Origin: JACDBE01 sp051002015
Lineage (GTDB): Bacteria; Actinomycetota; Acidimicrobiia; Spongiisociales; UBA5794
Direction: 5' to 3'
NCBI GenBank assembly: GCA_051002015.1
Contig: JBPCMS010000067.1
Span: 1 to 13,090, forward strand
DNA: 13,090 bases
The notes under the pieces are model-generated. The model did no database searches and was not told where the DNA came from. It saw nothing but the letters and a program-made list of their open reading frames with translations. Below are positions 5,906-11,212 of the stretch, in pieces (position 1 is the stretch's first letter; every line of letters starts with the position of its first letter). Made by a program: the position numbers and the translations under genes.

Positions 5906-7533
5906 GCCTGCTCCATGTCACCCTCGCTCTGGCCCAGCCGGTCCTCGCCGTCACCGAGGAGGAGACCGTGGTCGAGCCCTCGAACGTCGGGGTCGGCTCC
6001 GTGGTGCTCACCGTGGTCGGCGTCGCCTTCCTCGCCTGGGTGGGGTGGCTGGTGCTCAGCAGCAGGCGGCGGGCCCCCTCGGTCGAGGAGACCCCATCCA
6101 ACCTGCAGCAGTACCTGTCGGACGACGCGCTGGAGAACACCCGGATCACCCGGGTCCTCAACTCGGCGGTGATCGTCGCCGCGGTGCTCGCCCTCACCAT
6201 GCCGATCTACTTCCTCAACGAGTCCGGGCGCCAGGAGAAGGCGGCCGAGAAGCGGGCGCACCAGTACGTCGAGGAGGGTGAGCACTGGTACACCCAGTTC
6301 TCGTGCATCAACTGCCACGGACCGGACGCCGGGGGCGGTGCCGCCACCTTCGTCGAGAACCGGAGCGGGCTGAGCACCTCATGGCTGGTGCCCTCCCTCG
6401 ACGACATCCTCTACCGCTACTCCGAGGACGAGGTGAGACACTGGATCGTCTACGGCCGCCAGGGGACCCCGATGCCCCCCAACGGTCTCGAGGGCGGCGG
6501 CGCCATGACCATGCAGGAGGTCGACCAGGTCATCGCCTACATCACGACCATCCAGATCCCCCAGACCGAGGCCACCGCCGAGGTGACCAGGATCGTCGGC
6601 CAGGAGACCGACCGTCTCGCCACCGCCGACGCCACCCTCGACCGGATGATCATGGAGCAGCAGGCCATCGTCGACGACATCGTCACCGGCCCCGGCCGCT
6701 TCGCCGTCGTCGAGGACTTCCCGGGGGAGATCAAGGGGCTGATGGCCGGGGACGGAACCTGCACCAACGCGTCGGCGGCGGCGGTGGGGTCGTCGTGCGG
6801 CAGGGCGGGAACCGACACCGACCGAGACGGTCTCACCGACGAGGTCGAGACCCGGATGACCGAGATCGGCGCCGTCGTCGACGAGACCGTCCTGGTGCGG
6901 CAGGTCGACACCTCAGGAGCCGAGCCCACTGTGGTGCAGGTCGAAGATCCTGACGTCGCCGAGCTGTACGGGCTGGACCTGGACCCGGCCACCGCCTTCA
7001 CCAACACCGACGCCGCCGGGGCCCCGATCGCCGACCTGGAGCGGGCCATCATCTTCCTCGCCGAGCTCGACACCGTGCATCTCACCCTCGGCGTGCTCAC
7101 CGATCGCAACGACGAGTTCCTCACCGGCGCCCGGTCGGGTCTCGATTTCCTCACCAACGCCGCCGCCACCCGCCCCTGGGAAATCGACGTGGCCAGGGTC
7201 GCCGGGGAGACCGGGCTCACCGAGGAACAGGCGGGCAGGGCGGTCGCCCTGTTCAACGGGTACTGCGCCCGCTGCCACACCGCCGGTTACAGCGCCGGGG
7301 TCGCCTTCACGCAGCAGGCGGGGAGCGGGGCCTGGGGACCGTCGCTGCTCGACGGCAGGGCGATCACCCAGTTCCCCGATATCGAGGCGCACACCAACTT
7401 CGTCACCGAAGGTTCCGACGACAACGTGACATACGGGGTCAACGGCTTGGGGACGGGGCGAATGCCCGCGTTCGGGCAGATCCTGTCCACCGAGGACATC
7501 GCCCTGATCGTGGCCTACGAGAGGTCGCTGTGA
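5902..7533 (+). CDS. Membrane-anchored diheme cytochrome c with calcium-type (TSP3-like) loop between the hemes
   Basis: This 543-residue protein has two CxxCH sites, C135-I-N-C-H139 and C455-A-R-C-H459, with likely axial Met191 (TPMPP) and Met521 (GRMPAFG). A short hydrophobic N-terminus (1-17) may be a signal peptide. Helices at about 31-52 and 86-105 flank a basic cytoplasmic segment, placing both heme domains outside. The roughly 230 residues between heme domains are unusual: a helical stretch (220-260), a Cys287/Cys299 pair, and a perfect EF-hand-like loop with D305, D307, D309, G310, D313 and E316. A G-x-D-x-D-P segment with a degenerate second loop follows (357-380), the layout of thrombospondin type 3 repeats. 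It should accept electrons from Rieske and hand them to an oxidase or other carrier. The GTG start overlaps the Rieske stop (GTGA). It differs from actinobacterial QcrC, which carries its anchor at the C-terminus. Confidence 0.92.
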   Translation: MSLLHVTLALAQPVLAVTEEETVVEPSNVGVGSVVLTVVGVAFLAWVGWLVLSSRRRAPSVEETPSNLQQYLSDDALENTRITRVLNSAVIVAAVLALTMPIYFLNESGRQEKAAEKRAHQYVEEGEHWYTQFSCINCHGPDAGGGAATFVENRSGLSTSWLVPSLDDILYRYSEDEVRHWIVYGRQGTPMPPNGLEGGGAMTMQEVDQVIAYITTIQIPQTEATAEVTRIVGQETDRLATADATLDRMIMEQQAIVDDIVTGPGRFAVVEDFPGEIKGLMAGDGTCTNASAAAVGSSCGRAGTDTDRDGLTDEVETRMTEIGAVVDETVLVRQVDTSGAEPTVVQVEDPDVAELYGLDLDPATAFTNTDAAGAPIADLERAIIFLAELDTVHLTLGVLTDRNDEFLTGARSGLDFLTNAAATRPWEIDVARVAGETGLTEEQAGRAVALFNGYCARCHTAGYSAGVAFTQQAGSGAWGPSLLDGRAITQFPDIEAHTNFVTEGSDDNVTYGVNGLGTGRMPAFGQILSTEDIALIVAYERSL

Positions 7534-8030
7534 TCGAGCGGGTGCGGGCCGTGGTGAGGGACGAGCGTGGCATGACGGCCCTCGAGATGATCGGTGTGCT
7601 GGCGATCATCATCACCATCCTCAGCTTCATCCCTTCGGTGCGGGGCGCCCTCGGCAGCTTCTACGACGCCACCTTCAAGCAGATCGACGAGACGACCGGC
7701 GAGGTCACCGCCTTCTCGACCGCGGCCAGGGGGATCCTCATCTCCGTGGTGGCGGTGGTGGCCTTCGTCGGCGCCGGCTACCTCCTGCTGTACACCAACC
7801 TGGGGACCAGGCTGGCCTTCCTGGTCACCGGAGCCGCCACCTTCGGCTGGTTGACCATCGGCAGCCTCCTCTTCGTGATCTACGCCCCCCGCGGCCTCCG
7901 CCCCGCCAACCTGGAGGGGCTCAACGCCTTCCAGATCCGCATCCCATCGATTGCCCTCACCTTGGGTTCGCTGATCCTGTTCGTGATGTTCGTGCTCGCC
8001 CTCGACCGTTACGAACGTCAGGAGGCGTAG
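7530..8030 (+). CDS. Flp-pilin-like N-terminus joined to a three-helix membrane domain; last gene of the bc-type operon
   Basis: This 166-residue protein begins with a basic segment and then R13-G14-M15-T-A-L-E19, followed by a hydrophobic helix (20-34). That matches a type IV/Flp prepilin peptidase site: Gly at -1, Glu at +5. In Flp-type pilins the protein usually ends soon after this helix. Here the frame continues through about 35 polar residues into three more membrane helices at about 69-88, 95-118 and 140-158, ending in a charged tail. The GTG start overlaps the cytochrome c stop by 4 nt (GTGA), so it belongs to the same translationally coupled operon. It may be a small structural subunit that anchors or organises the complex. 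I do not know a named family for the whole architecture. Whether the leader is cleaved cannot be told from sequence. Confidence 0.85.
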   Translation: MIERVRAVVRDERGMTALEMIGVLAIIITILSFIPSVRGALGSFYDATFKQIDETTGEVTAFSTAARGILISVVAVVAFVGAGYLLLYTNLGTRLAFLVTGAATFGWLTIGSLLFVIYAPRGLRPANLEGLNAFQIRIPSIALTLGSLILFVMFVLALDRYERQEA

Positions 8031-8032
8031 CC

Positions 8033-8049
8033 GCAGCTTCGGAAGCTGC
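8033..8049 (+). terminator. Hairpin after the bc-type operon, possible terminator
   Basis: GCAGCTT at 8033-8039 and AAGCTGC at 8043-8049 form a perfect 7-bp stem with a 3-nt loop, beginning 2 nt after the TAG stop of the operon. No T-tract follows, so it may act as a weak terminator or an mRNA 3' end stabiliser. Confidence 0.45.
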
Positions 8050-8078
8050 CGATGCCCCTGCCGCCGGCGGTGAAAGGC

Positions 8079-8140
8079 GGCGGGTGCCGATGGGTGGCGG
8101 CGGGGCCGGCGGTCGATGCCGGCGGGTGCAGGTGGGTGGC
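8079..8140. repeat. Direct repeat in the convergent intergenic gap
   Basis: Two 20-nt copies (8079-8098 and 8121-8140, starting GGCGGGTGC and ending TGGGTGGC) agree at 18 of 20 positions and start 42 nt apart. A partial third copy (CGGTGCAGGTGG) near 8153 runs into the end of rex. They fill the 115-nt gap between the operon and rex. They look like a decayed tandem duplication. Confidence 0.5.
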
Positions 8141-8145
8141 CGCGG

Positions 8146-8766
8146 TCAGTGCCGGTGCAGGTGGTAGGTCAGGATCTGCAGCTCGGTCGACAGATCTACC
8201 CGGCGCACGTCGACCCCCGATGGAACCTCGATGACCGCGGGGGCGAAGTTGAGGATCGACCGGACCCCGGCTGAGGTCAACCGGTCGGCGACCTCCTGGG
8301 CGGCCCGGGCCGGGGTGGCGATGATACCGATCGCCACGTTCCGCTCGGCCACGATCCGCTCCAGCTGGTCGATGTGCTCGACCCGGATCCCGGCGGCCAC
8401 CTGCCCCACCTTCGCCGGGTCGGCGTCGACGACGGCCACCACCTCGAATCCCCAGGTGGCGAATCCCCCGTAGTTGCCGAGGGCGTTGCCCAGATTGCCG
8501 CCGCCGACGATGACGACGGCGTAGCTCTTGGTCAACCCGAGGGCGCGGCGCAGATGCTCTATCAGGGCGGCGACGTCGTAGCCGATGCCCCTGGTCCCGT
8601 TGACCCCGAGATAGGACAGGTCCTTGCGCACCTGGGCCGAGTTCACCCCGGCAAGGGCGGCGAGCTGATCGGACGAGCAGGTCCGCTGATCTCCCGGCAG
8701 GCTCCCCAGCGTCCGCAGATACACGGGGAGCCGGGACACGGTTGCCCCGGGAACGATGGTTCTCAT
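8146..8766 (-). CDS. rex: Redox-sensing transcriptional repressor Rex
   Basis: Rex is a DNA-binding repressor that senses the NADH/NAD+ ratio and typically controls respiratory and fermentative genes. This 206-residue copy has the normal length. The winged-helix domain (about 1-78) contains V41-N-S-A-Q-V-R-K-D-L50 and G57-T-R-G-I-G-Y63, which are signature Rex segments. The Rossmann domain carries G88-G-G-N-L-G93 for NAD(H) binding and D114 at the end of the second strand. The C-terminus (about 171-206) is the domain-swapping helix region with the usual NFAP and V-D-L-S-T-E-L motifs. I choose the ATG at 8766 rather than a longer in-frame start at 8835 because the family begins here and TATCCT lies 8 nt upstream. 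It is convergent with the respiratory operon and downstream of a glutaredoxin-like gene on the same strand. Confidence 0.95.
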   Translation of the reverse strand: MRTIVPGATVSRLPVYLRTLGSLPGDQRTCSSDQLAALAGVNSAQVRKDLSYLGVNGTRGIGYDVAALIEHLRRALGLTKSYAVVIVGGGNLGNALGNYGGFATWGFEVVAVVDADPAKVGQVAAGIRVEHIDQLERIVAERNVAIGIIATPARAAQEVADRLTSAGVRSILNFAPAVIEVPSGVDVRRVDLSTELQILTYHLHRH

Positions 8767-8774
8767 CGTCGGCG

Positions 8775-8780
8775 AGGATA
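8775..8780 (-). promoter_or_regulatory. -10 element (TATCCT) of rex
   Basis: On the minus strand TATCCT lies 8 nt before the ATG at 8766, as expected for a leaderless transcript. A 17-nt spacer puts the -35 region at about 8798-8803, which overlaps the left arm of the inverted repeat at 8801-8847. The -35 itself is poor, as expected of a regulated promoter. Confidence 0.55.
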
Positions 8781-8800
8781 GGCCTCCGTTCCCAACCTCG

Positions 8801-8847
8801 AACTTTGAGCGGCTCACGTCGCCTGGCGGGTTCAATCGCTCAAAGTT
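8801..8847. repeat. Perfect 11-bp inverted repeat upstream of rex, possible operator
   Basis: AACTTTGAGCG at 8801-8811 and CGCTCAAAGTT at 8837-8847 are exact reverse complements, separated by 25 nt. CCCAAC at 8791-8796 can also pair with GTTGGG at 8845-8850. It lies in the 98-nt gap between the glutaredoxin-like gene and rex, and the left arm overlaps the predicted -35 of rex. No T-tract follows on either strand, so an operator pair seems at least as likely as a terminator. It does not match the known actinobacterial Rex operator. Confidence 0.65.
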
Positions 8848-8864
8848 GGGGACGGTCGGGTTGG

Positions 8865-9134
8865 TCAGATGCCGAGTCTGATCCTGAGCAGGGCCGCCTG
8901 GACGGTGAGGGCGGTCATGGCGCCTTCGGCGATCACCTTGCCCCCGACGGCGAGCAGCACCGGCACCCGCTCCCGGTAGTCACGGGCGAGACCGGGGTCG
9001 GTGGCGATATCCGCAATGTCGACAGAAACACCGAACCGGGGGGCCAGCCGCAGCACCAGCGCCTCGGCCCGCTCGCACAGACCGCATTCCTTGCTGGTGA
9101 CGAGAACGACGTGGCGTCGATGGAAGCGGTCCAT
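8865..9134 (-). CDS. Glutaredoxin-like thioredoxin-fold protein
   Basis: This 89-residue cytoplasmic protein has a thioredoxin fold with a redox motif C17-G-L-C20 after the first strand and a likely cis-proline at Pro58 (R-V-P-V-L), then G64-G65 before the last strand. Length and layout fit small glutaredoxin-like proteins (DUF836 type) that reduce disulfides or sense thiol state. It lies upstream of rex on the same strand. As I recall it, small glutaredoxin followed by rex and then heme synthesis genes is a common actinobacterial order, and here the heme genes are absent. The ATG at 9134 is supported by a -10-like CATAGT 6 nt upstream. Substrate is unknown. Confidence 0.88.
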   Translation of the reverse strand: MDRFHRRHVVLVTSKECGLCERAEALVLRLAPRFGVSVDIADIATDPGLARDYRERVPVLLAVGGKVIAEGAMTALTVQAALLRIRLGI

Positions 9135-9154
9135 TGCGCCACTATGGTCGCACG
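9135..9154. promoter_or_regulatory. Compact bidirectional promoter candidate
   Basis: The near-symmetric core ACTATGGT (9141-9148) reads TATGGT on the plus strand, 6 nt before the ATG at 9155. On the minus strand it reads CATAGT, 6 nt before the ATG at 9134. Both starts would be leaderless. Only 20 nt separate the two start codons. Overlapping -10 elements of this kind would give divergent transcription from one open complex. Confidence 0.45.
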
Positions 9155-9250
9155 ATGCGACCCGTCACCGCGGCCGTTCTCGTCGCCCTGCTGCTGGTGA
9201 TCCTGATCGCCTTCGTGGTCAAGGCTCAGACCGCCGGGCTCACACCCTGA
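9155..9250 (+). CDS. Possible 31-residue single-helix membrane peptide
   Basis: The frame encodes 31 residues: a short basic start (M-R-P), one strongly hydrophobic helix at about residues 5-22, and a Lys-containing short tail ending in T-P. Nearly all codons end in G or C, like the real genes around it, which argues against chance. A -10-like TATGGT lies 6 nt upstream. Its end overlaps the end of the convergent SAM hydrolase gene by 25 nt. It is too small to assign by homology. The opposing view is that this is simply an intergenic gap between two minus-strand genes. Confidence 0.45.
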   Translation: MRPVTAAVLVALLLVILIAFVVKAQTAGLTP

Positions 9251-10077
9251 ACCGTGATCCGATTGCCGCCGCGGGGGCGCCGGAACGTCACCGAGACGTG
9301 GTGACCCACCCCGAGCCGCTCGTCGGCCCTCCCCCCACGCACCGCCACCGCCACCTGGCCCGAGGAGTCCACGTGGAGCAGGAGCTTCCCAGGGTCGACA
9401 TCGCCGTAGGCGGCCGCCCACGGGACCCGGTGCTCGGTGACCCCGACCGCCACCGAGACGTCGTCGCCTGGCTTCAGCCCCAGGTCGACCAGATCGTCCG
9501 GTCCGAGGTTGGTGGAGACGTTCCCGAAGTGGTCCACCCACAGCACCTCGCCCAGCACGCCGTCCTCGAGGCGCTCGGCGAGGGGGACCATCAATGGCAT
9601 GAACGACCCGTCGACGATCTCGGGCCCCAGGTCGTCGATGGCGGCCTCACCCGAGGCCAGCACCGCTGCAGACGGGGCGAACAGATCGCGCCCTTGGAAG
9701 GTGGCACCCGCCGAGGGGATGCGCAGCTCAGGGTTGTCGATGGAGACGATGCGGTCGGCGCCGCCGACCATGGCAACCGCAGGCGCCAGCAGCCCGTTGT
9801 CCGGCCCGACGAAATGGCCCCACTCGGTGCGCACCGCGATCGGGCGCCGCTCGGTCCCCACCCCGGGGTCCACCACGGCCAGCGCCACCCCCCGCGGCAG
9901 GTATTGGATGGCGCGCAGCAGGGCGAGCGCGGCGATACGGACCTCGCCGCGGGGGAAATCGTGGCCGACGTCGATCACCCGCACCTCCGGGGCGATCCTG
10001 GCGATCACCCCGTGGACCACACCGACGAACTCGTCGACGCGACCGAAGTCGGACAGGAACGAGATGGGGACCGCCAC
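9226..10077 (-). CDS. SAM hydroxide adenosyltransferase family protein (SAM hydrolase, DUF62)
   Basis: Members of this family cleave S-adenosylmethionine with water to adenosine and methionine, and are relatives of SAM-dependent fluorinase and chlorinase. The 283-residue sequence shows the family motifs in order: L8-S-D-F-G-x-x-D-E-F at 8-17, V69-D70-P-G-V-G-T-x-R77, F89-V-G-P-D-N-G95, F127-Q-G-R-D131, and D182-H-F-G-N-V-S-T-N190 in the C-terminal domain. The family's conserved Asp-Arg-His set appears as Asp70, Arg77 and Gln128, so the histidine of the usual F-H-G-R-D motif is missing. The GTG at 10077 is preferred over a longer frame to 10221 because the family starts here and TAGCCT lies 7 nt upstream. 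It is divergent from the sulfotransferase and 91 nt upstream of the glutaredoxin-like gene. The family call is firm; activity with Gln128 is uncertain. Confidence 0.92.
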   Translation of the reverse strand: MAVPISFLSDFGRVDEFVGVVHGVIARIAPEVRVIDVGHDFPRGEVRIAALALLRAIQYLPRGVALAVVDPGVGTERRPIAVRTEWGHFVGPDNGLLAPAVAMVGGADRIVSIDNPELRIPSAGATFQGRDLFAPSAAVLASGEAAIDDLGPEIVDGSFMPLMVPLAERLEDGVLGEVLWVDHFGNVSTNLGPDDLVDLGLKPGDDVSVAVGVTEHRVPWAAAYGDVDPGKLLLHVDSSGQVAVAVRGGRADERLGVGHHVSVTFRRPRGGNRITVQGVSPAV

Positions 10078-10084
10078 GCCGAGC

Positions 10085-10090
10085 AGGCTA
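10085..10090 (-). promoter_or_regulatory. -10 element (TAGCCT) of the SAM hydrolase gene
   Basis: TAGCCT on the minus strand lies 7 nt before the GTG at 10077, fitting the leaderless pattern of other genes in the window. It supports the chosen start over the longer frame. Confidence 0.5.
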
Positions 10091-10168
10091 CCCGGCGAGC
10101 CGAACGCACCTTCCGTCGCCAAGAGCCCTTGGTCGGCCCCCGCCGGCATCCCCGCCGCCGACCTGCGC

Positions 10169-10177
10169 TGGTACCGT
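10169..10177 (+). promoter_or_regulatory. Extended -10 element of the sulfotransferase gene
   Basis: TGG-TACCGT matches the extended form TGN-TANNNT. It lies 31 nt before the ATG at 10209, giving a leader of about 25 nt. An alternative GTG start at 10176 would fall inside this element, which argues for the ATG at 10209. Confidence 0.45.
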
Positions 10178-10208
10178 GCCCGCCCATCGTGCCAGCCGCC
10201 GGACTCCC

Positions 10209-11090
10209 ATGAGCGATCCACCCGACTCGACCTTCTTCCTCGGCATCGGGGCCGAGAAGGCAGGGACCAGCTGGCTACACCGGCGCCTGATGGAGCATCC
10301 CGACGTGTGGACCCCGCCCCACAAGGAGATCCACTACTTCGACCAGCTTCACCTCGAAGACGTCGGCACCCGTTACCGCCAGATCAAGTACCGGGCACTC
10401 CAGAAACGGGTGGCGGCCACCACGTGGGAGGATCTGGCCAAGCCGGGGCGGCTCTCCAGGATGCGCTGGTTTGCTGCCCAGGGTCTCGTGTCCGATGTGG
10501 ACGACGCCTGGTACCGGGGCTTGTTCGCCGAGGCCATGACGCGGTACCGGCTGGTCGGGGAGATCACCCCTTCGTATGCCGCCATCGGAGAGAAGGGGTT
10601 CAGGCACATGGCCAACCTGCTCCCCGATGCGAGGATCATCTTCCTGATGCGCCACCCTGTCGACCGGCTCTGGTCGGCGGTGCGGTACTTCGCCGGACGC
10701 CGCCCGGACAGCGGCGTGCTCGACTCCCCGGAGGCGATGGTCAGCTATGCCAGCAGGCCGACCAACATGGCCAAGTCGGAGTACCACGTCACCATGGCCC
10801 AACTGGCCGAGGTGTATCGGCCCGAGCAGATCCTCTACGCCTTCTACGAGGACATCTTCGCGTCTGAGGAGGCCCAGCTCGACTTCCTCCGTATGGTGTG
10901 CGAGTTCCTCGGCGTCGACCACGATGCCGGAGCATTCGTCGACATGGCCGAGATGGTCAACGCCTCTCCCCCAAGCCCCATGCCGCCCCAGTTCGGCCGC
11001 GCCATGACGGCCAAGCTCGCCAACGTGTTCGACGAGGTGGAACGCCTGATGGGCAGGGTCCCGTCCTCATGGCGGTCGTCCCCGGGCTGA
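10209..11090 (+). CDS. PAPS-dependent sulfotransferase
   Basis: This 293-residue protein should transfer sulfate from PAPS to an unknown acceptor. The 5'-phosphosulfate loop is at G14-A-E-K-A-G-T-S-W22, with Lys17 as the likely catalytic lysine. The 3'-phosphate site is R148-H-P-V-D-R-L-W-S156. Two further segments typical of bacterial Sulfotransfer/heparan-type enzymes are K39-E-I-H-Y-F44 and G117-E-I-T-P-S-Y123. No signal peptide or membrane helix is visible, so it is cytoplasmic. It stands alone, divergent from the SAM hydrolase and convergent with treS, so its substrate cannot be inferred from neighbours; cell-surface glycan, lipid or small metabolite are all possible. The ATG at 10209 is chosen for its fit to the family N-terminus and the upstream -10. 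Confidence 0.9.
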   Translation: MSDPPDSTFFLGIGAEKAGTSWLHRRLMEHPDVWTPPHKEIHYFDQLHLEDVGTRYRQIKYRALQKRVAATTWEDLAKPGRLSRMRWFAAQGLVSDVDDAWYRGLFAEAMTRYRLVGEITPSYAAIGEKGFRHMANLLPDARIIFLMRHPVDRLWSAVRYFAGRRPDSGVLDSPEAMVSYASRPTNMAKSEYHVTMAQLAEVYRPEQILYAFYEDIFASEEAQLDFLRMVCEFLGVDHDAGAFVDMAEMVNASPPSPMPPQFGRAMTAKLANVFDEVERLMGRVPSSWRSSPG

Positions 11091-11103
11091 CCCCTCCCCC
11101 TTC

Positions 11104-11120
11104 GAGCGGCTGAGCCGTTC
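11104..11120 (+). terminator. Hairpin after the sulfotransferase gene, possible terminator
   Basis: GAGCGGC at 11104-11110 pairs with GCCGTTC at 11114-11120 (one G-T wobble) around a TGA loop, 13 nt after the stop codon. No T-tract follows, so the terminator call is tentative. Confidence 0.4.
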
Positions 11121-11178
11121 GCCGCAGGCGGGCAACACAGCCGGGGCGGCGAAGGCTGCCCGACCACGGCGGGACCTT

Positions 11179-11204
11179 GCCCCACCCCACCCAACGGGAG
11201 GGGC
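11179..11204. repeat. Hairpin repeat, left copy, between sulfotransferase and treS
   Basis: On the minus strand this reads CCCCTCCCGTTGGGTGGGG (from 11203 downward), a near-perfect stem with a 3-nt loop. It matches 17 of 19 bases with the hairpin at 12896-12914 on the plus strand, so related elements lie on both sides of treS in opposite orientation. It sits 9 nt past the treS stop and may serve as its transcript end. Confidence 0.5.
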
Positions 11205-11212
11205 ATCAGATC

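Noticed and set aside
8804..8818. Rex operator in TTTGAGCGGCTCACG
   Set aside because: Half-sites resemble TGTGAAC/GTTCACA at 5 of 7 bases each, but the spacing between them is 1 nt instead of 2, so the match is not convincing.
8146..8835. Rex starting at 8835
   Set aside because: The extra 23 residues would be translated across the inverted repeat and promoter; the family length and the -10 element favour 8766.
8826..8841. tRNA T-loop-like sequence GGGTTCAATC
   Set aside because: No acceptor, D or anticodon stems can be built around it; it is part of the spacer in the inverted repeat.
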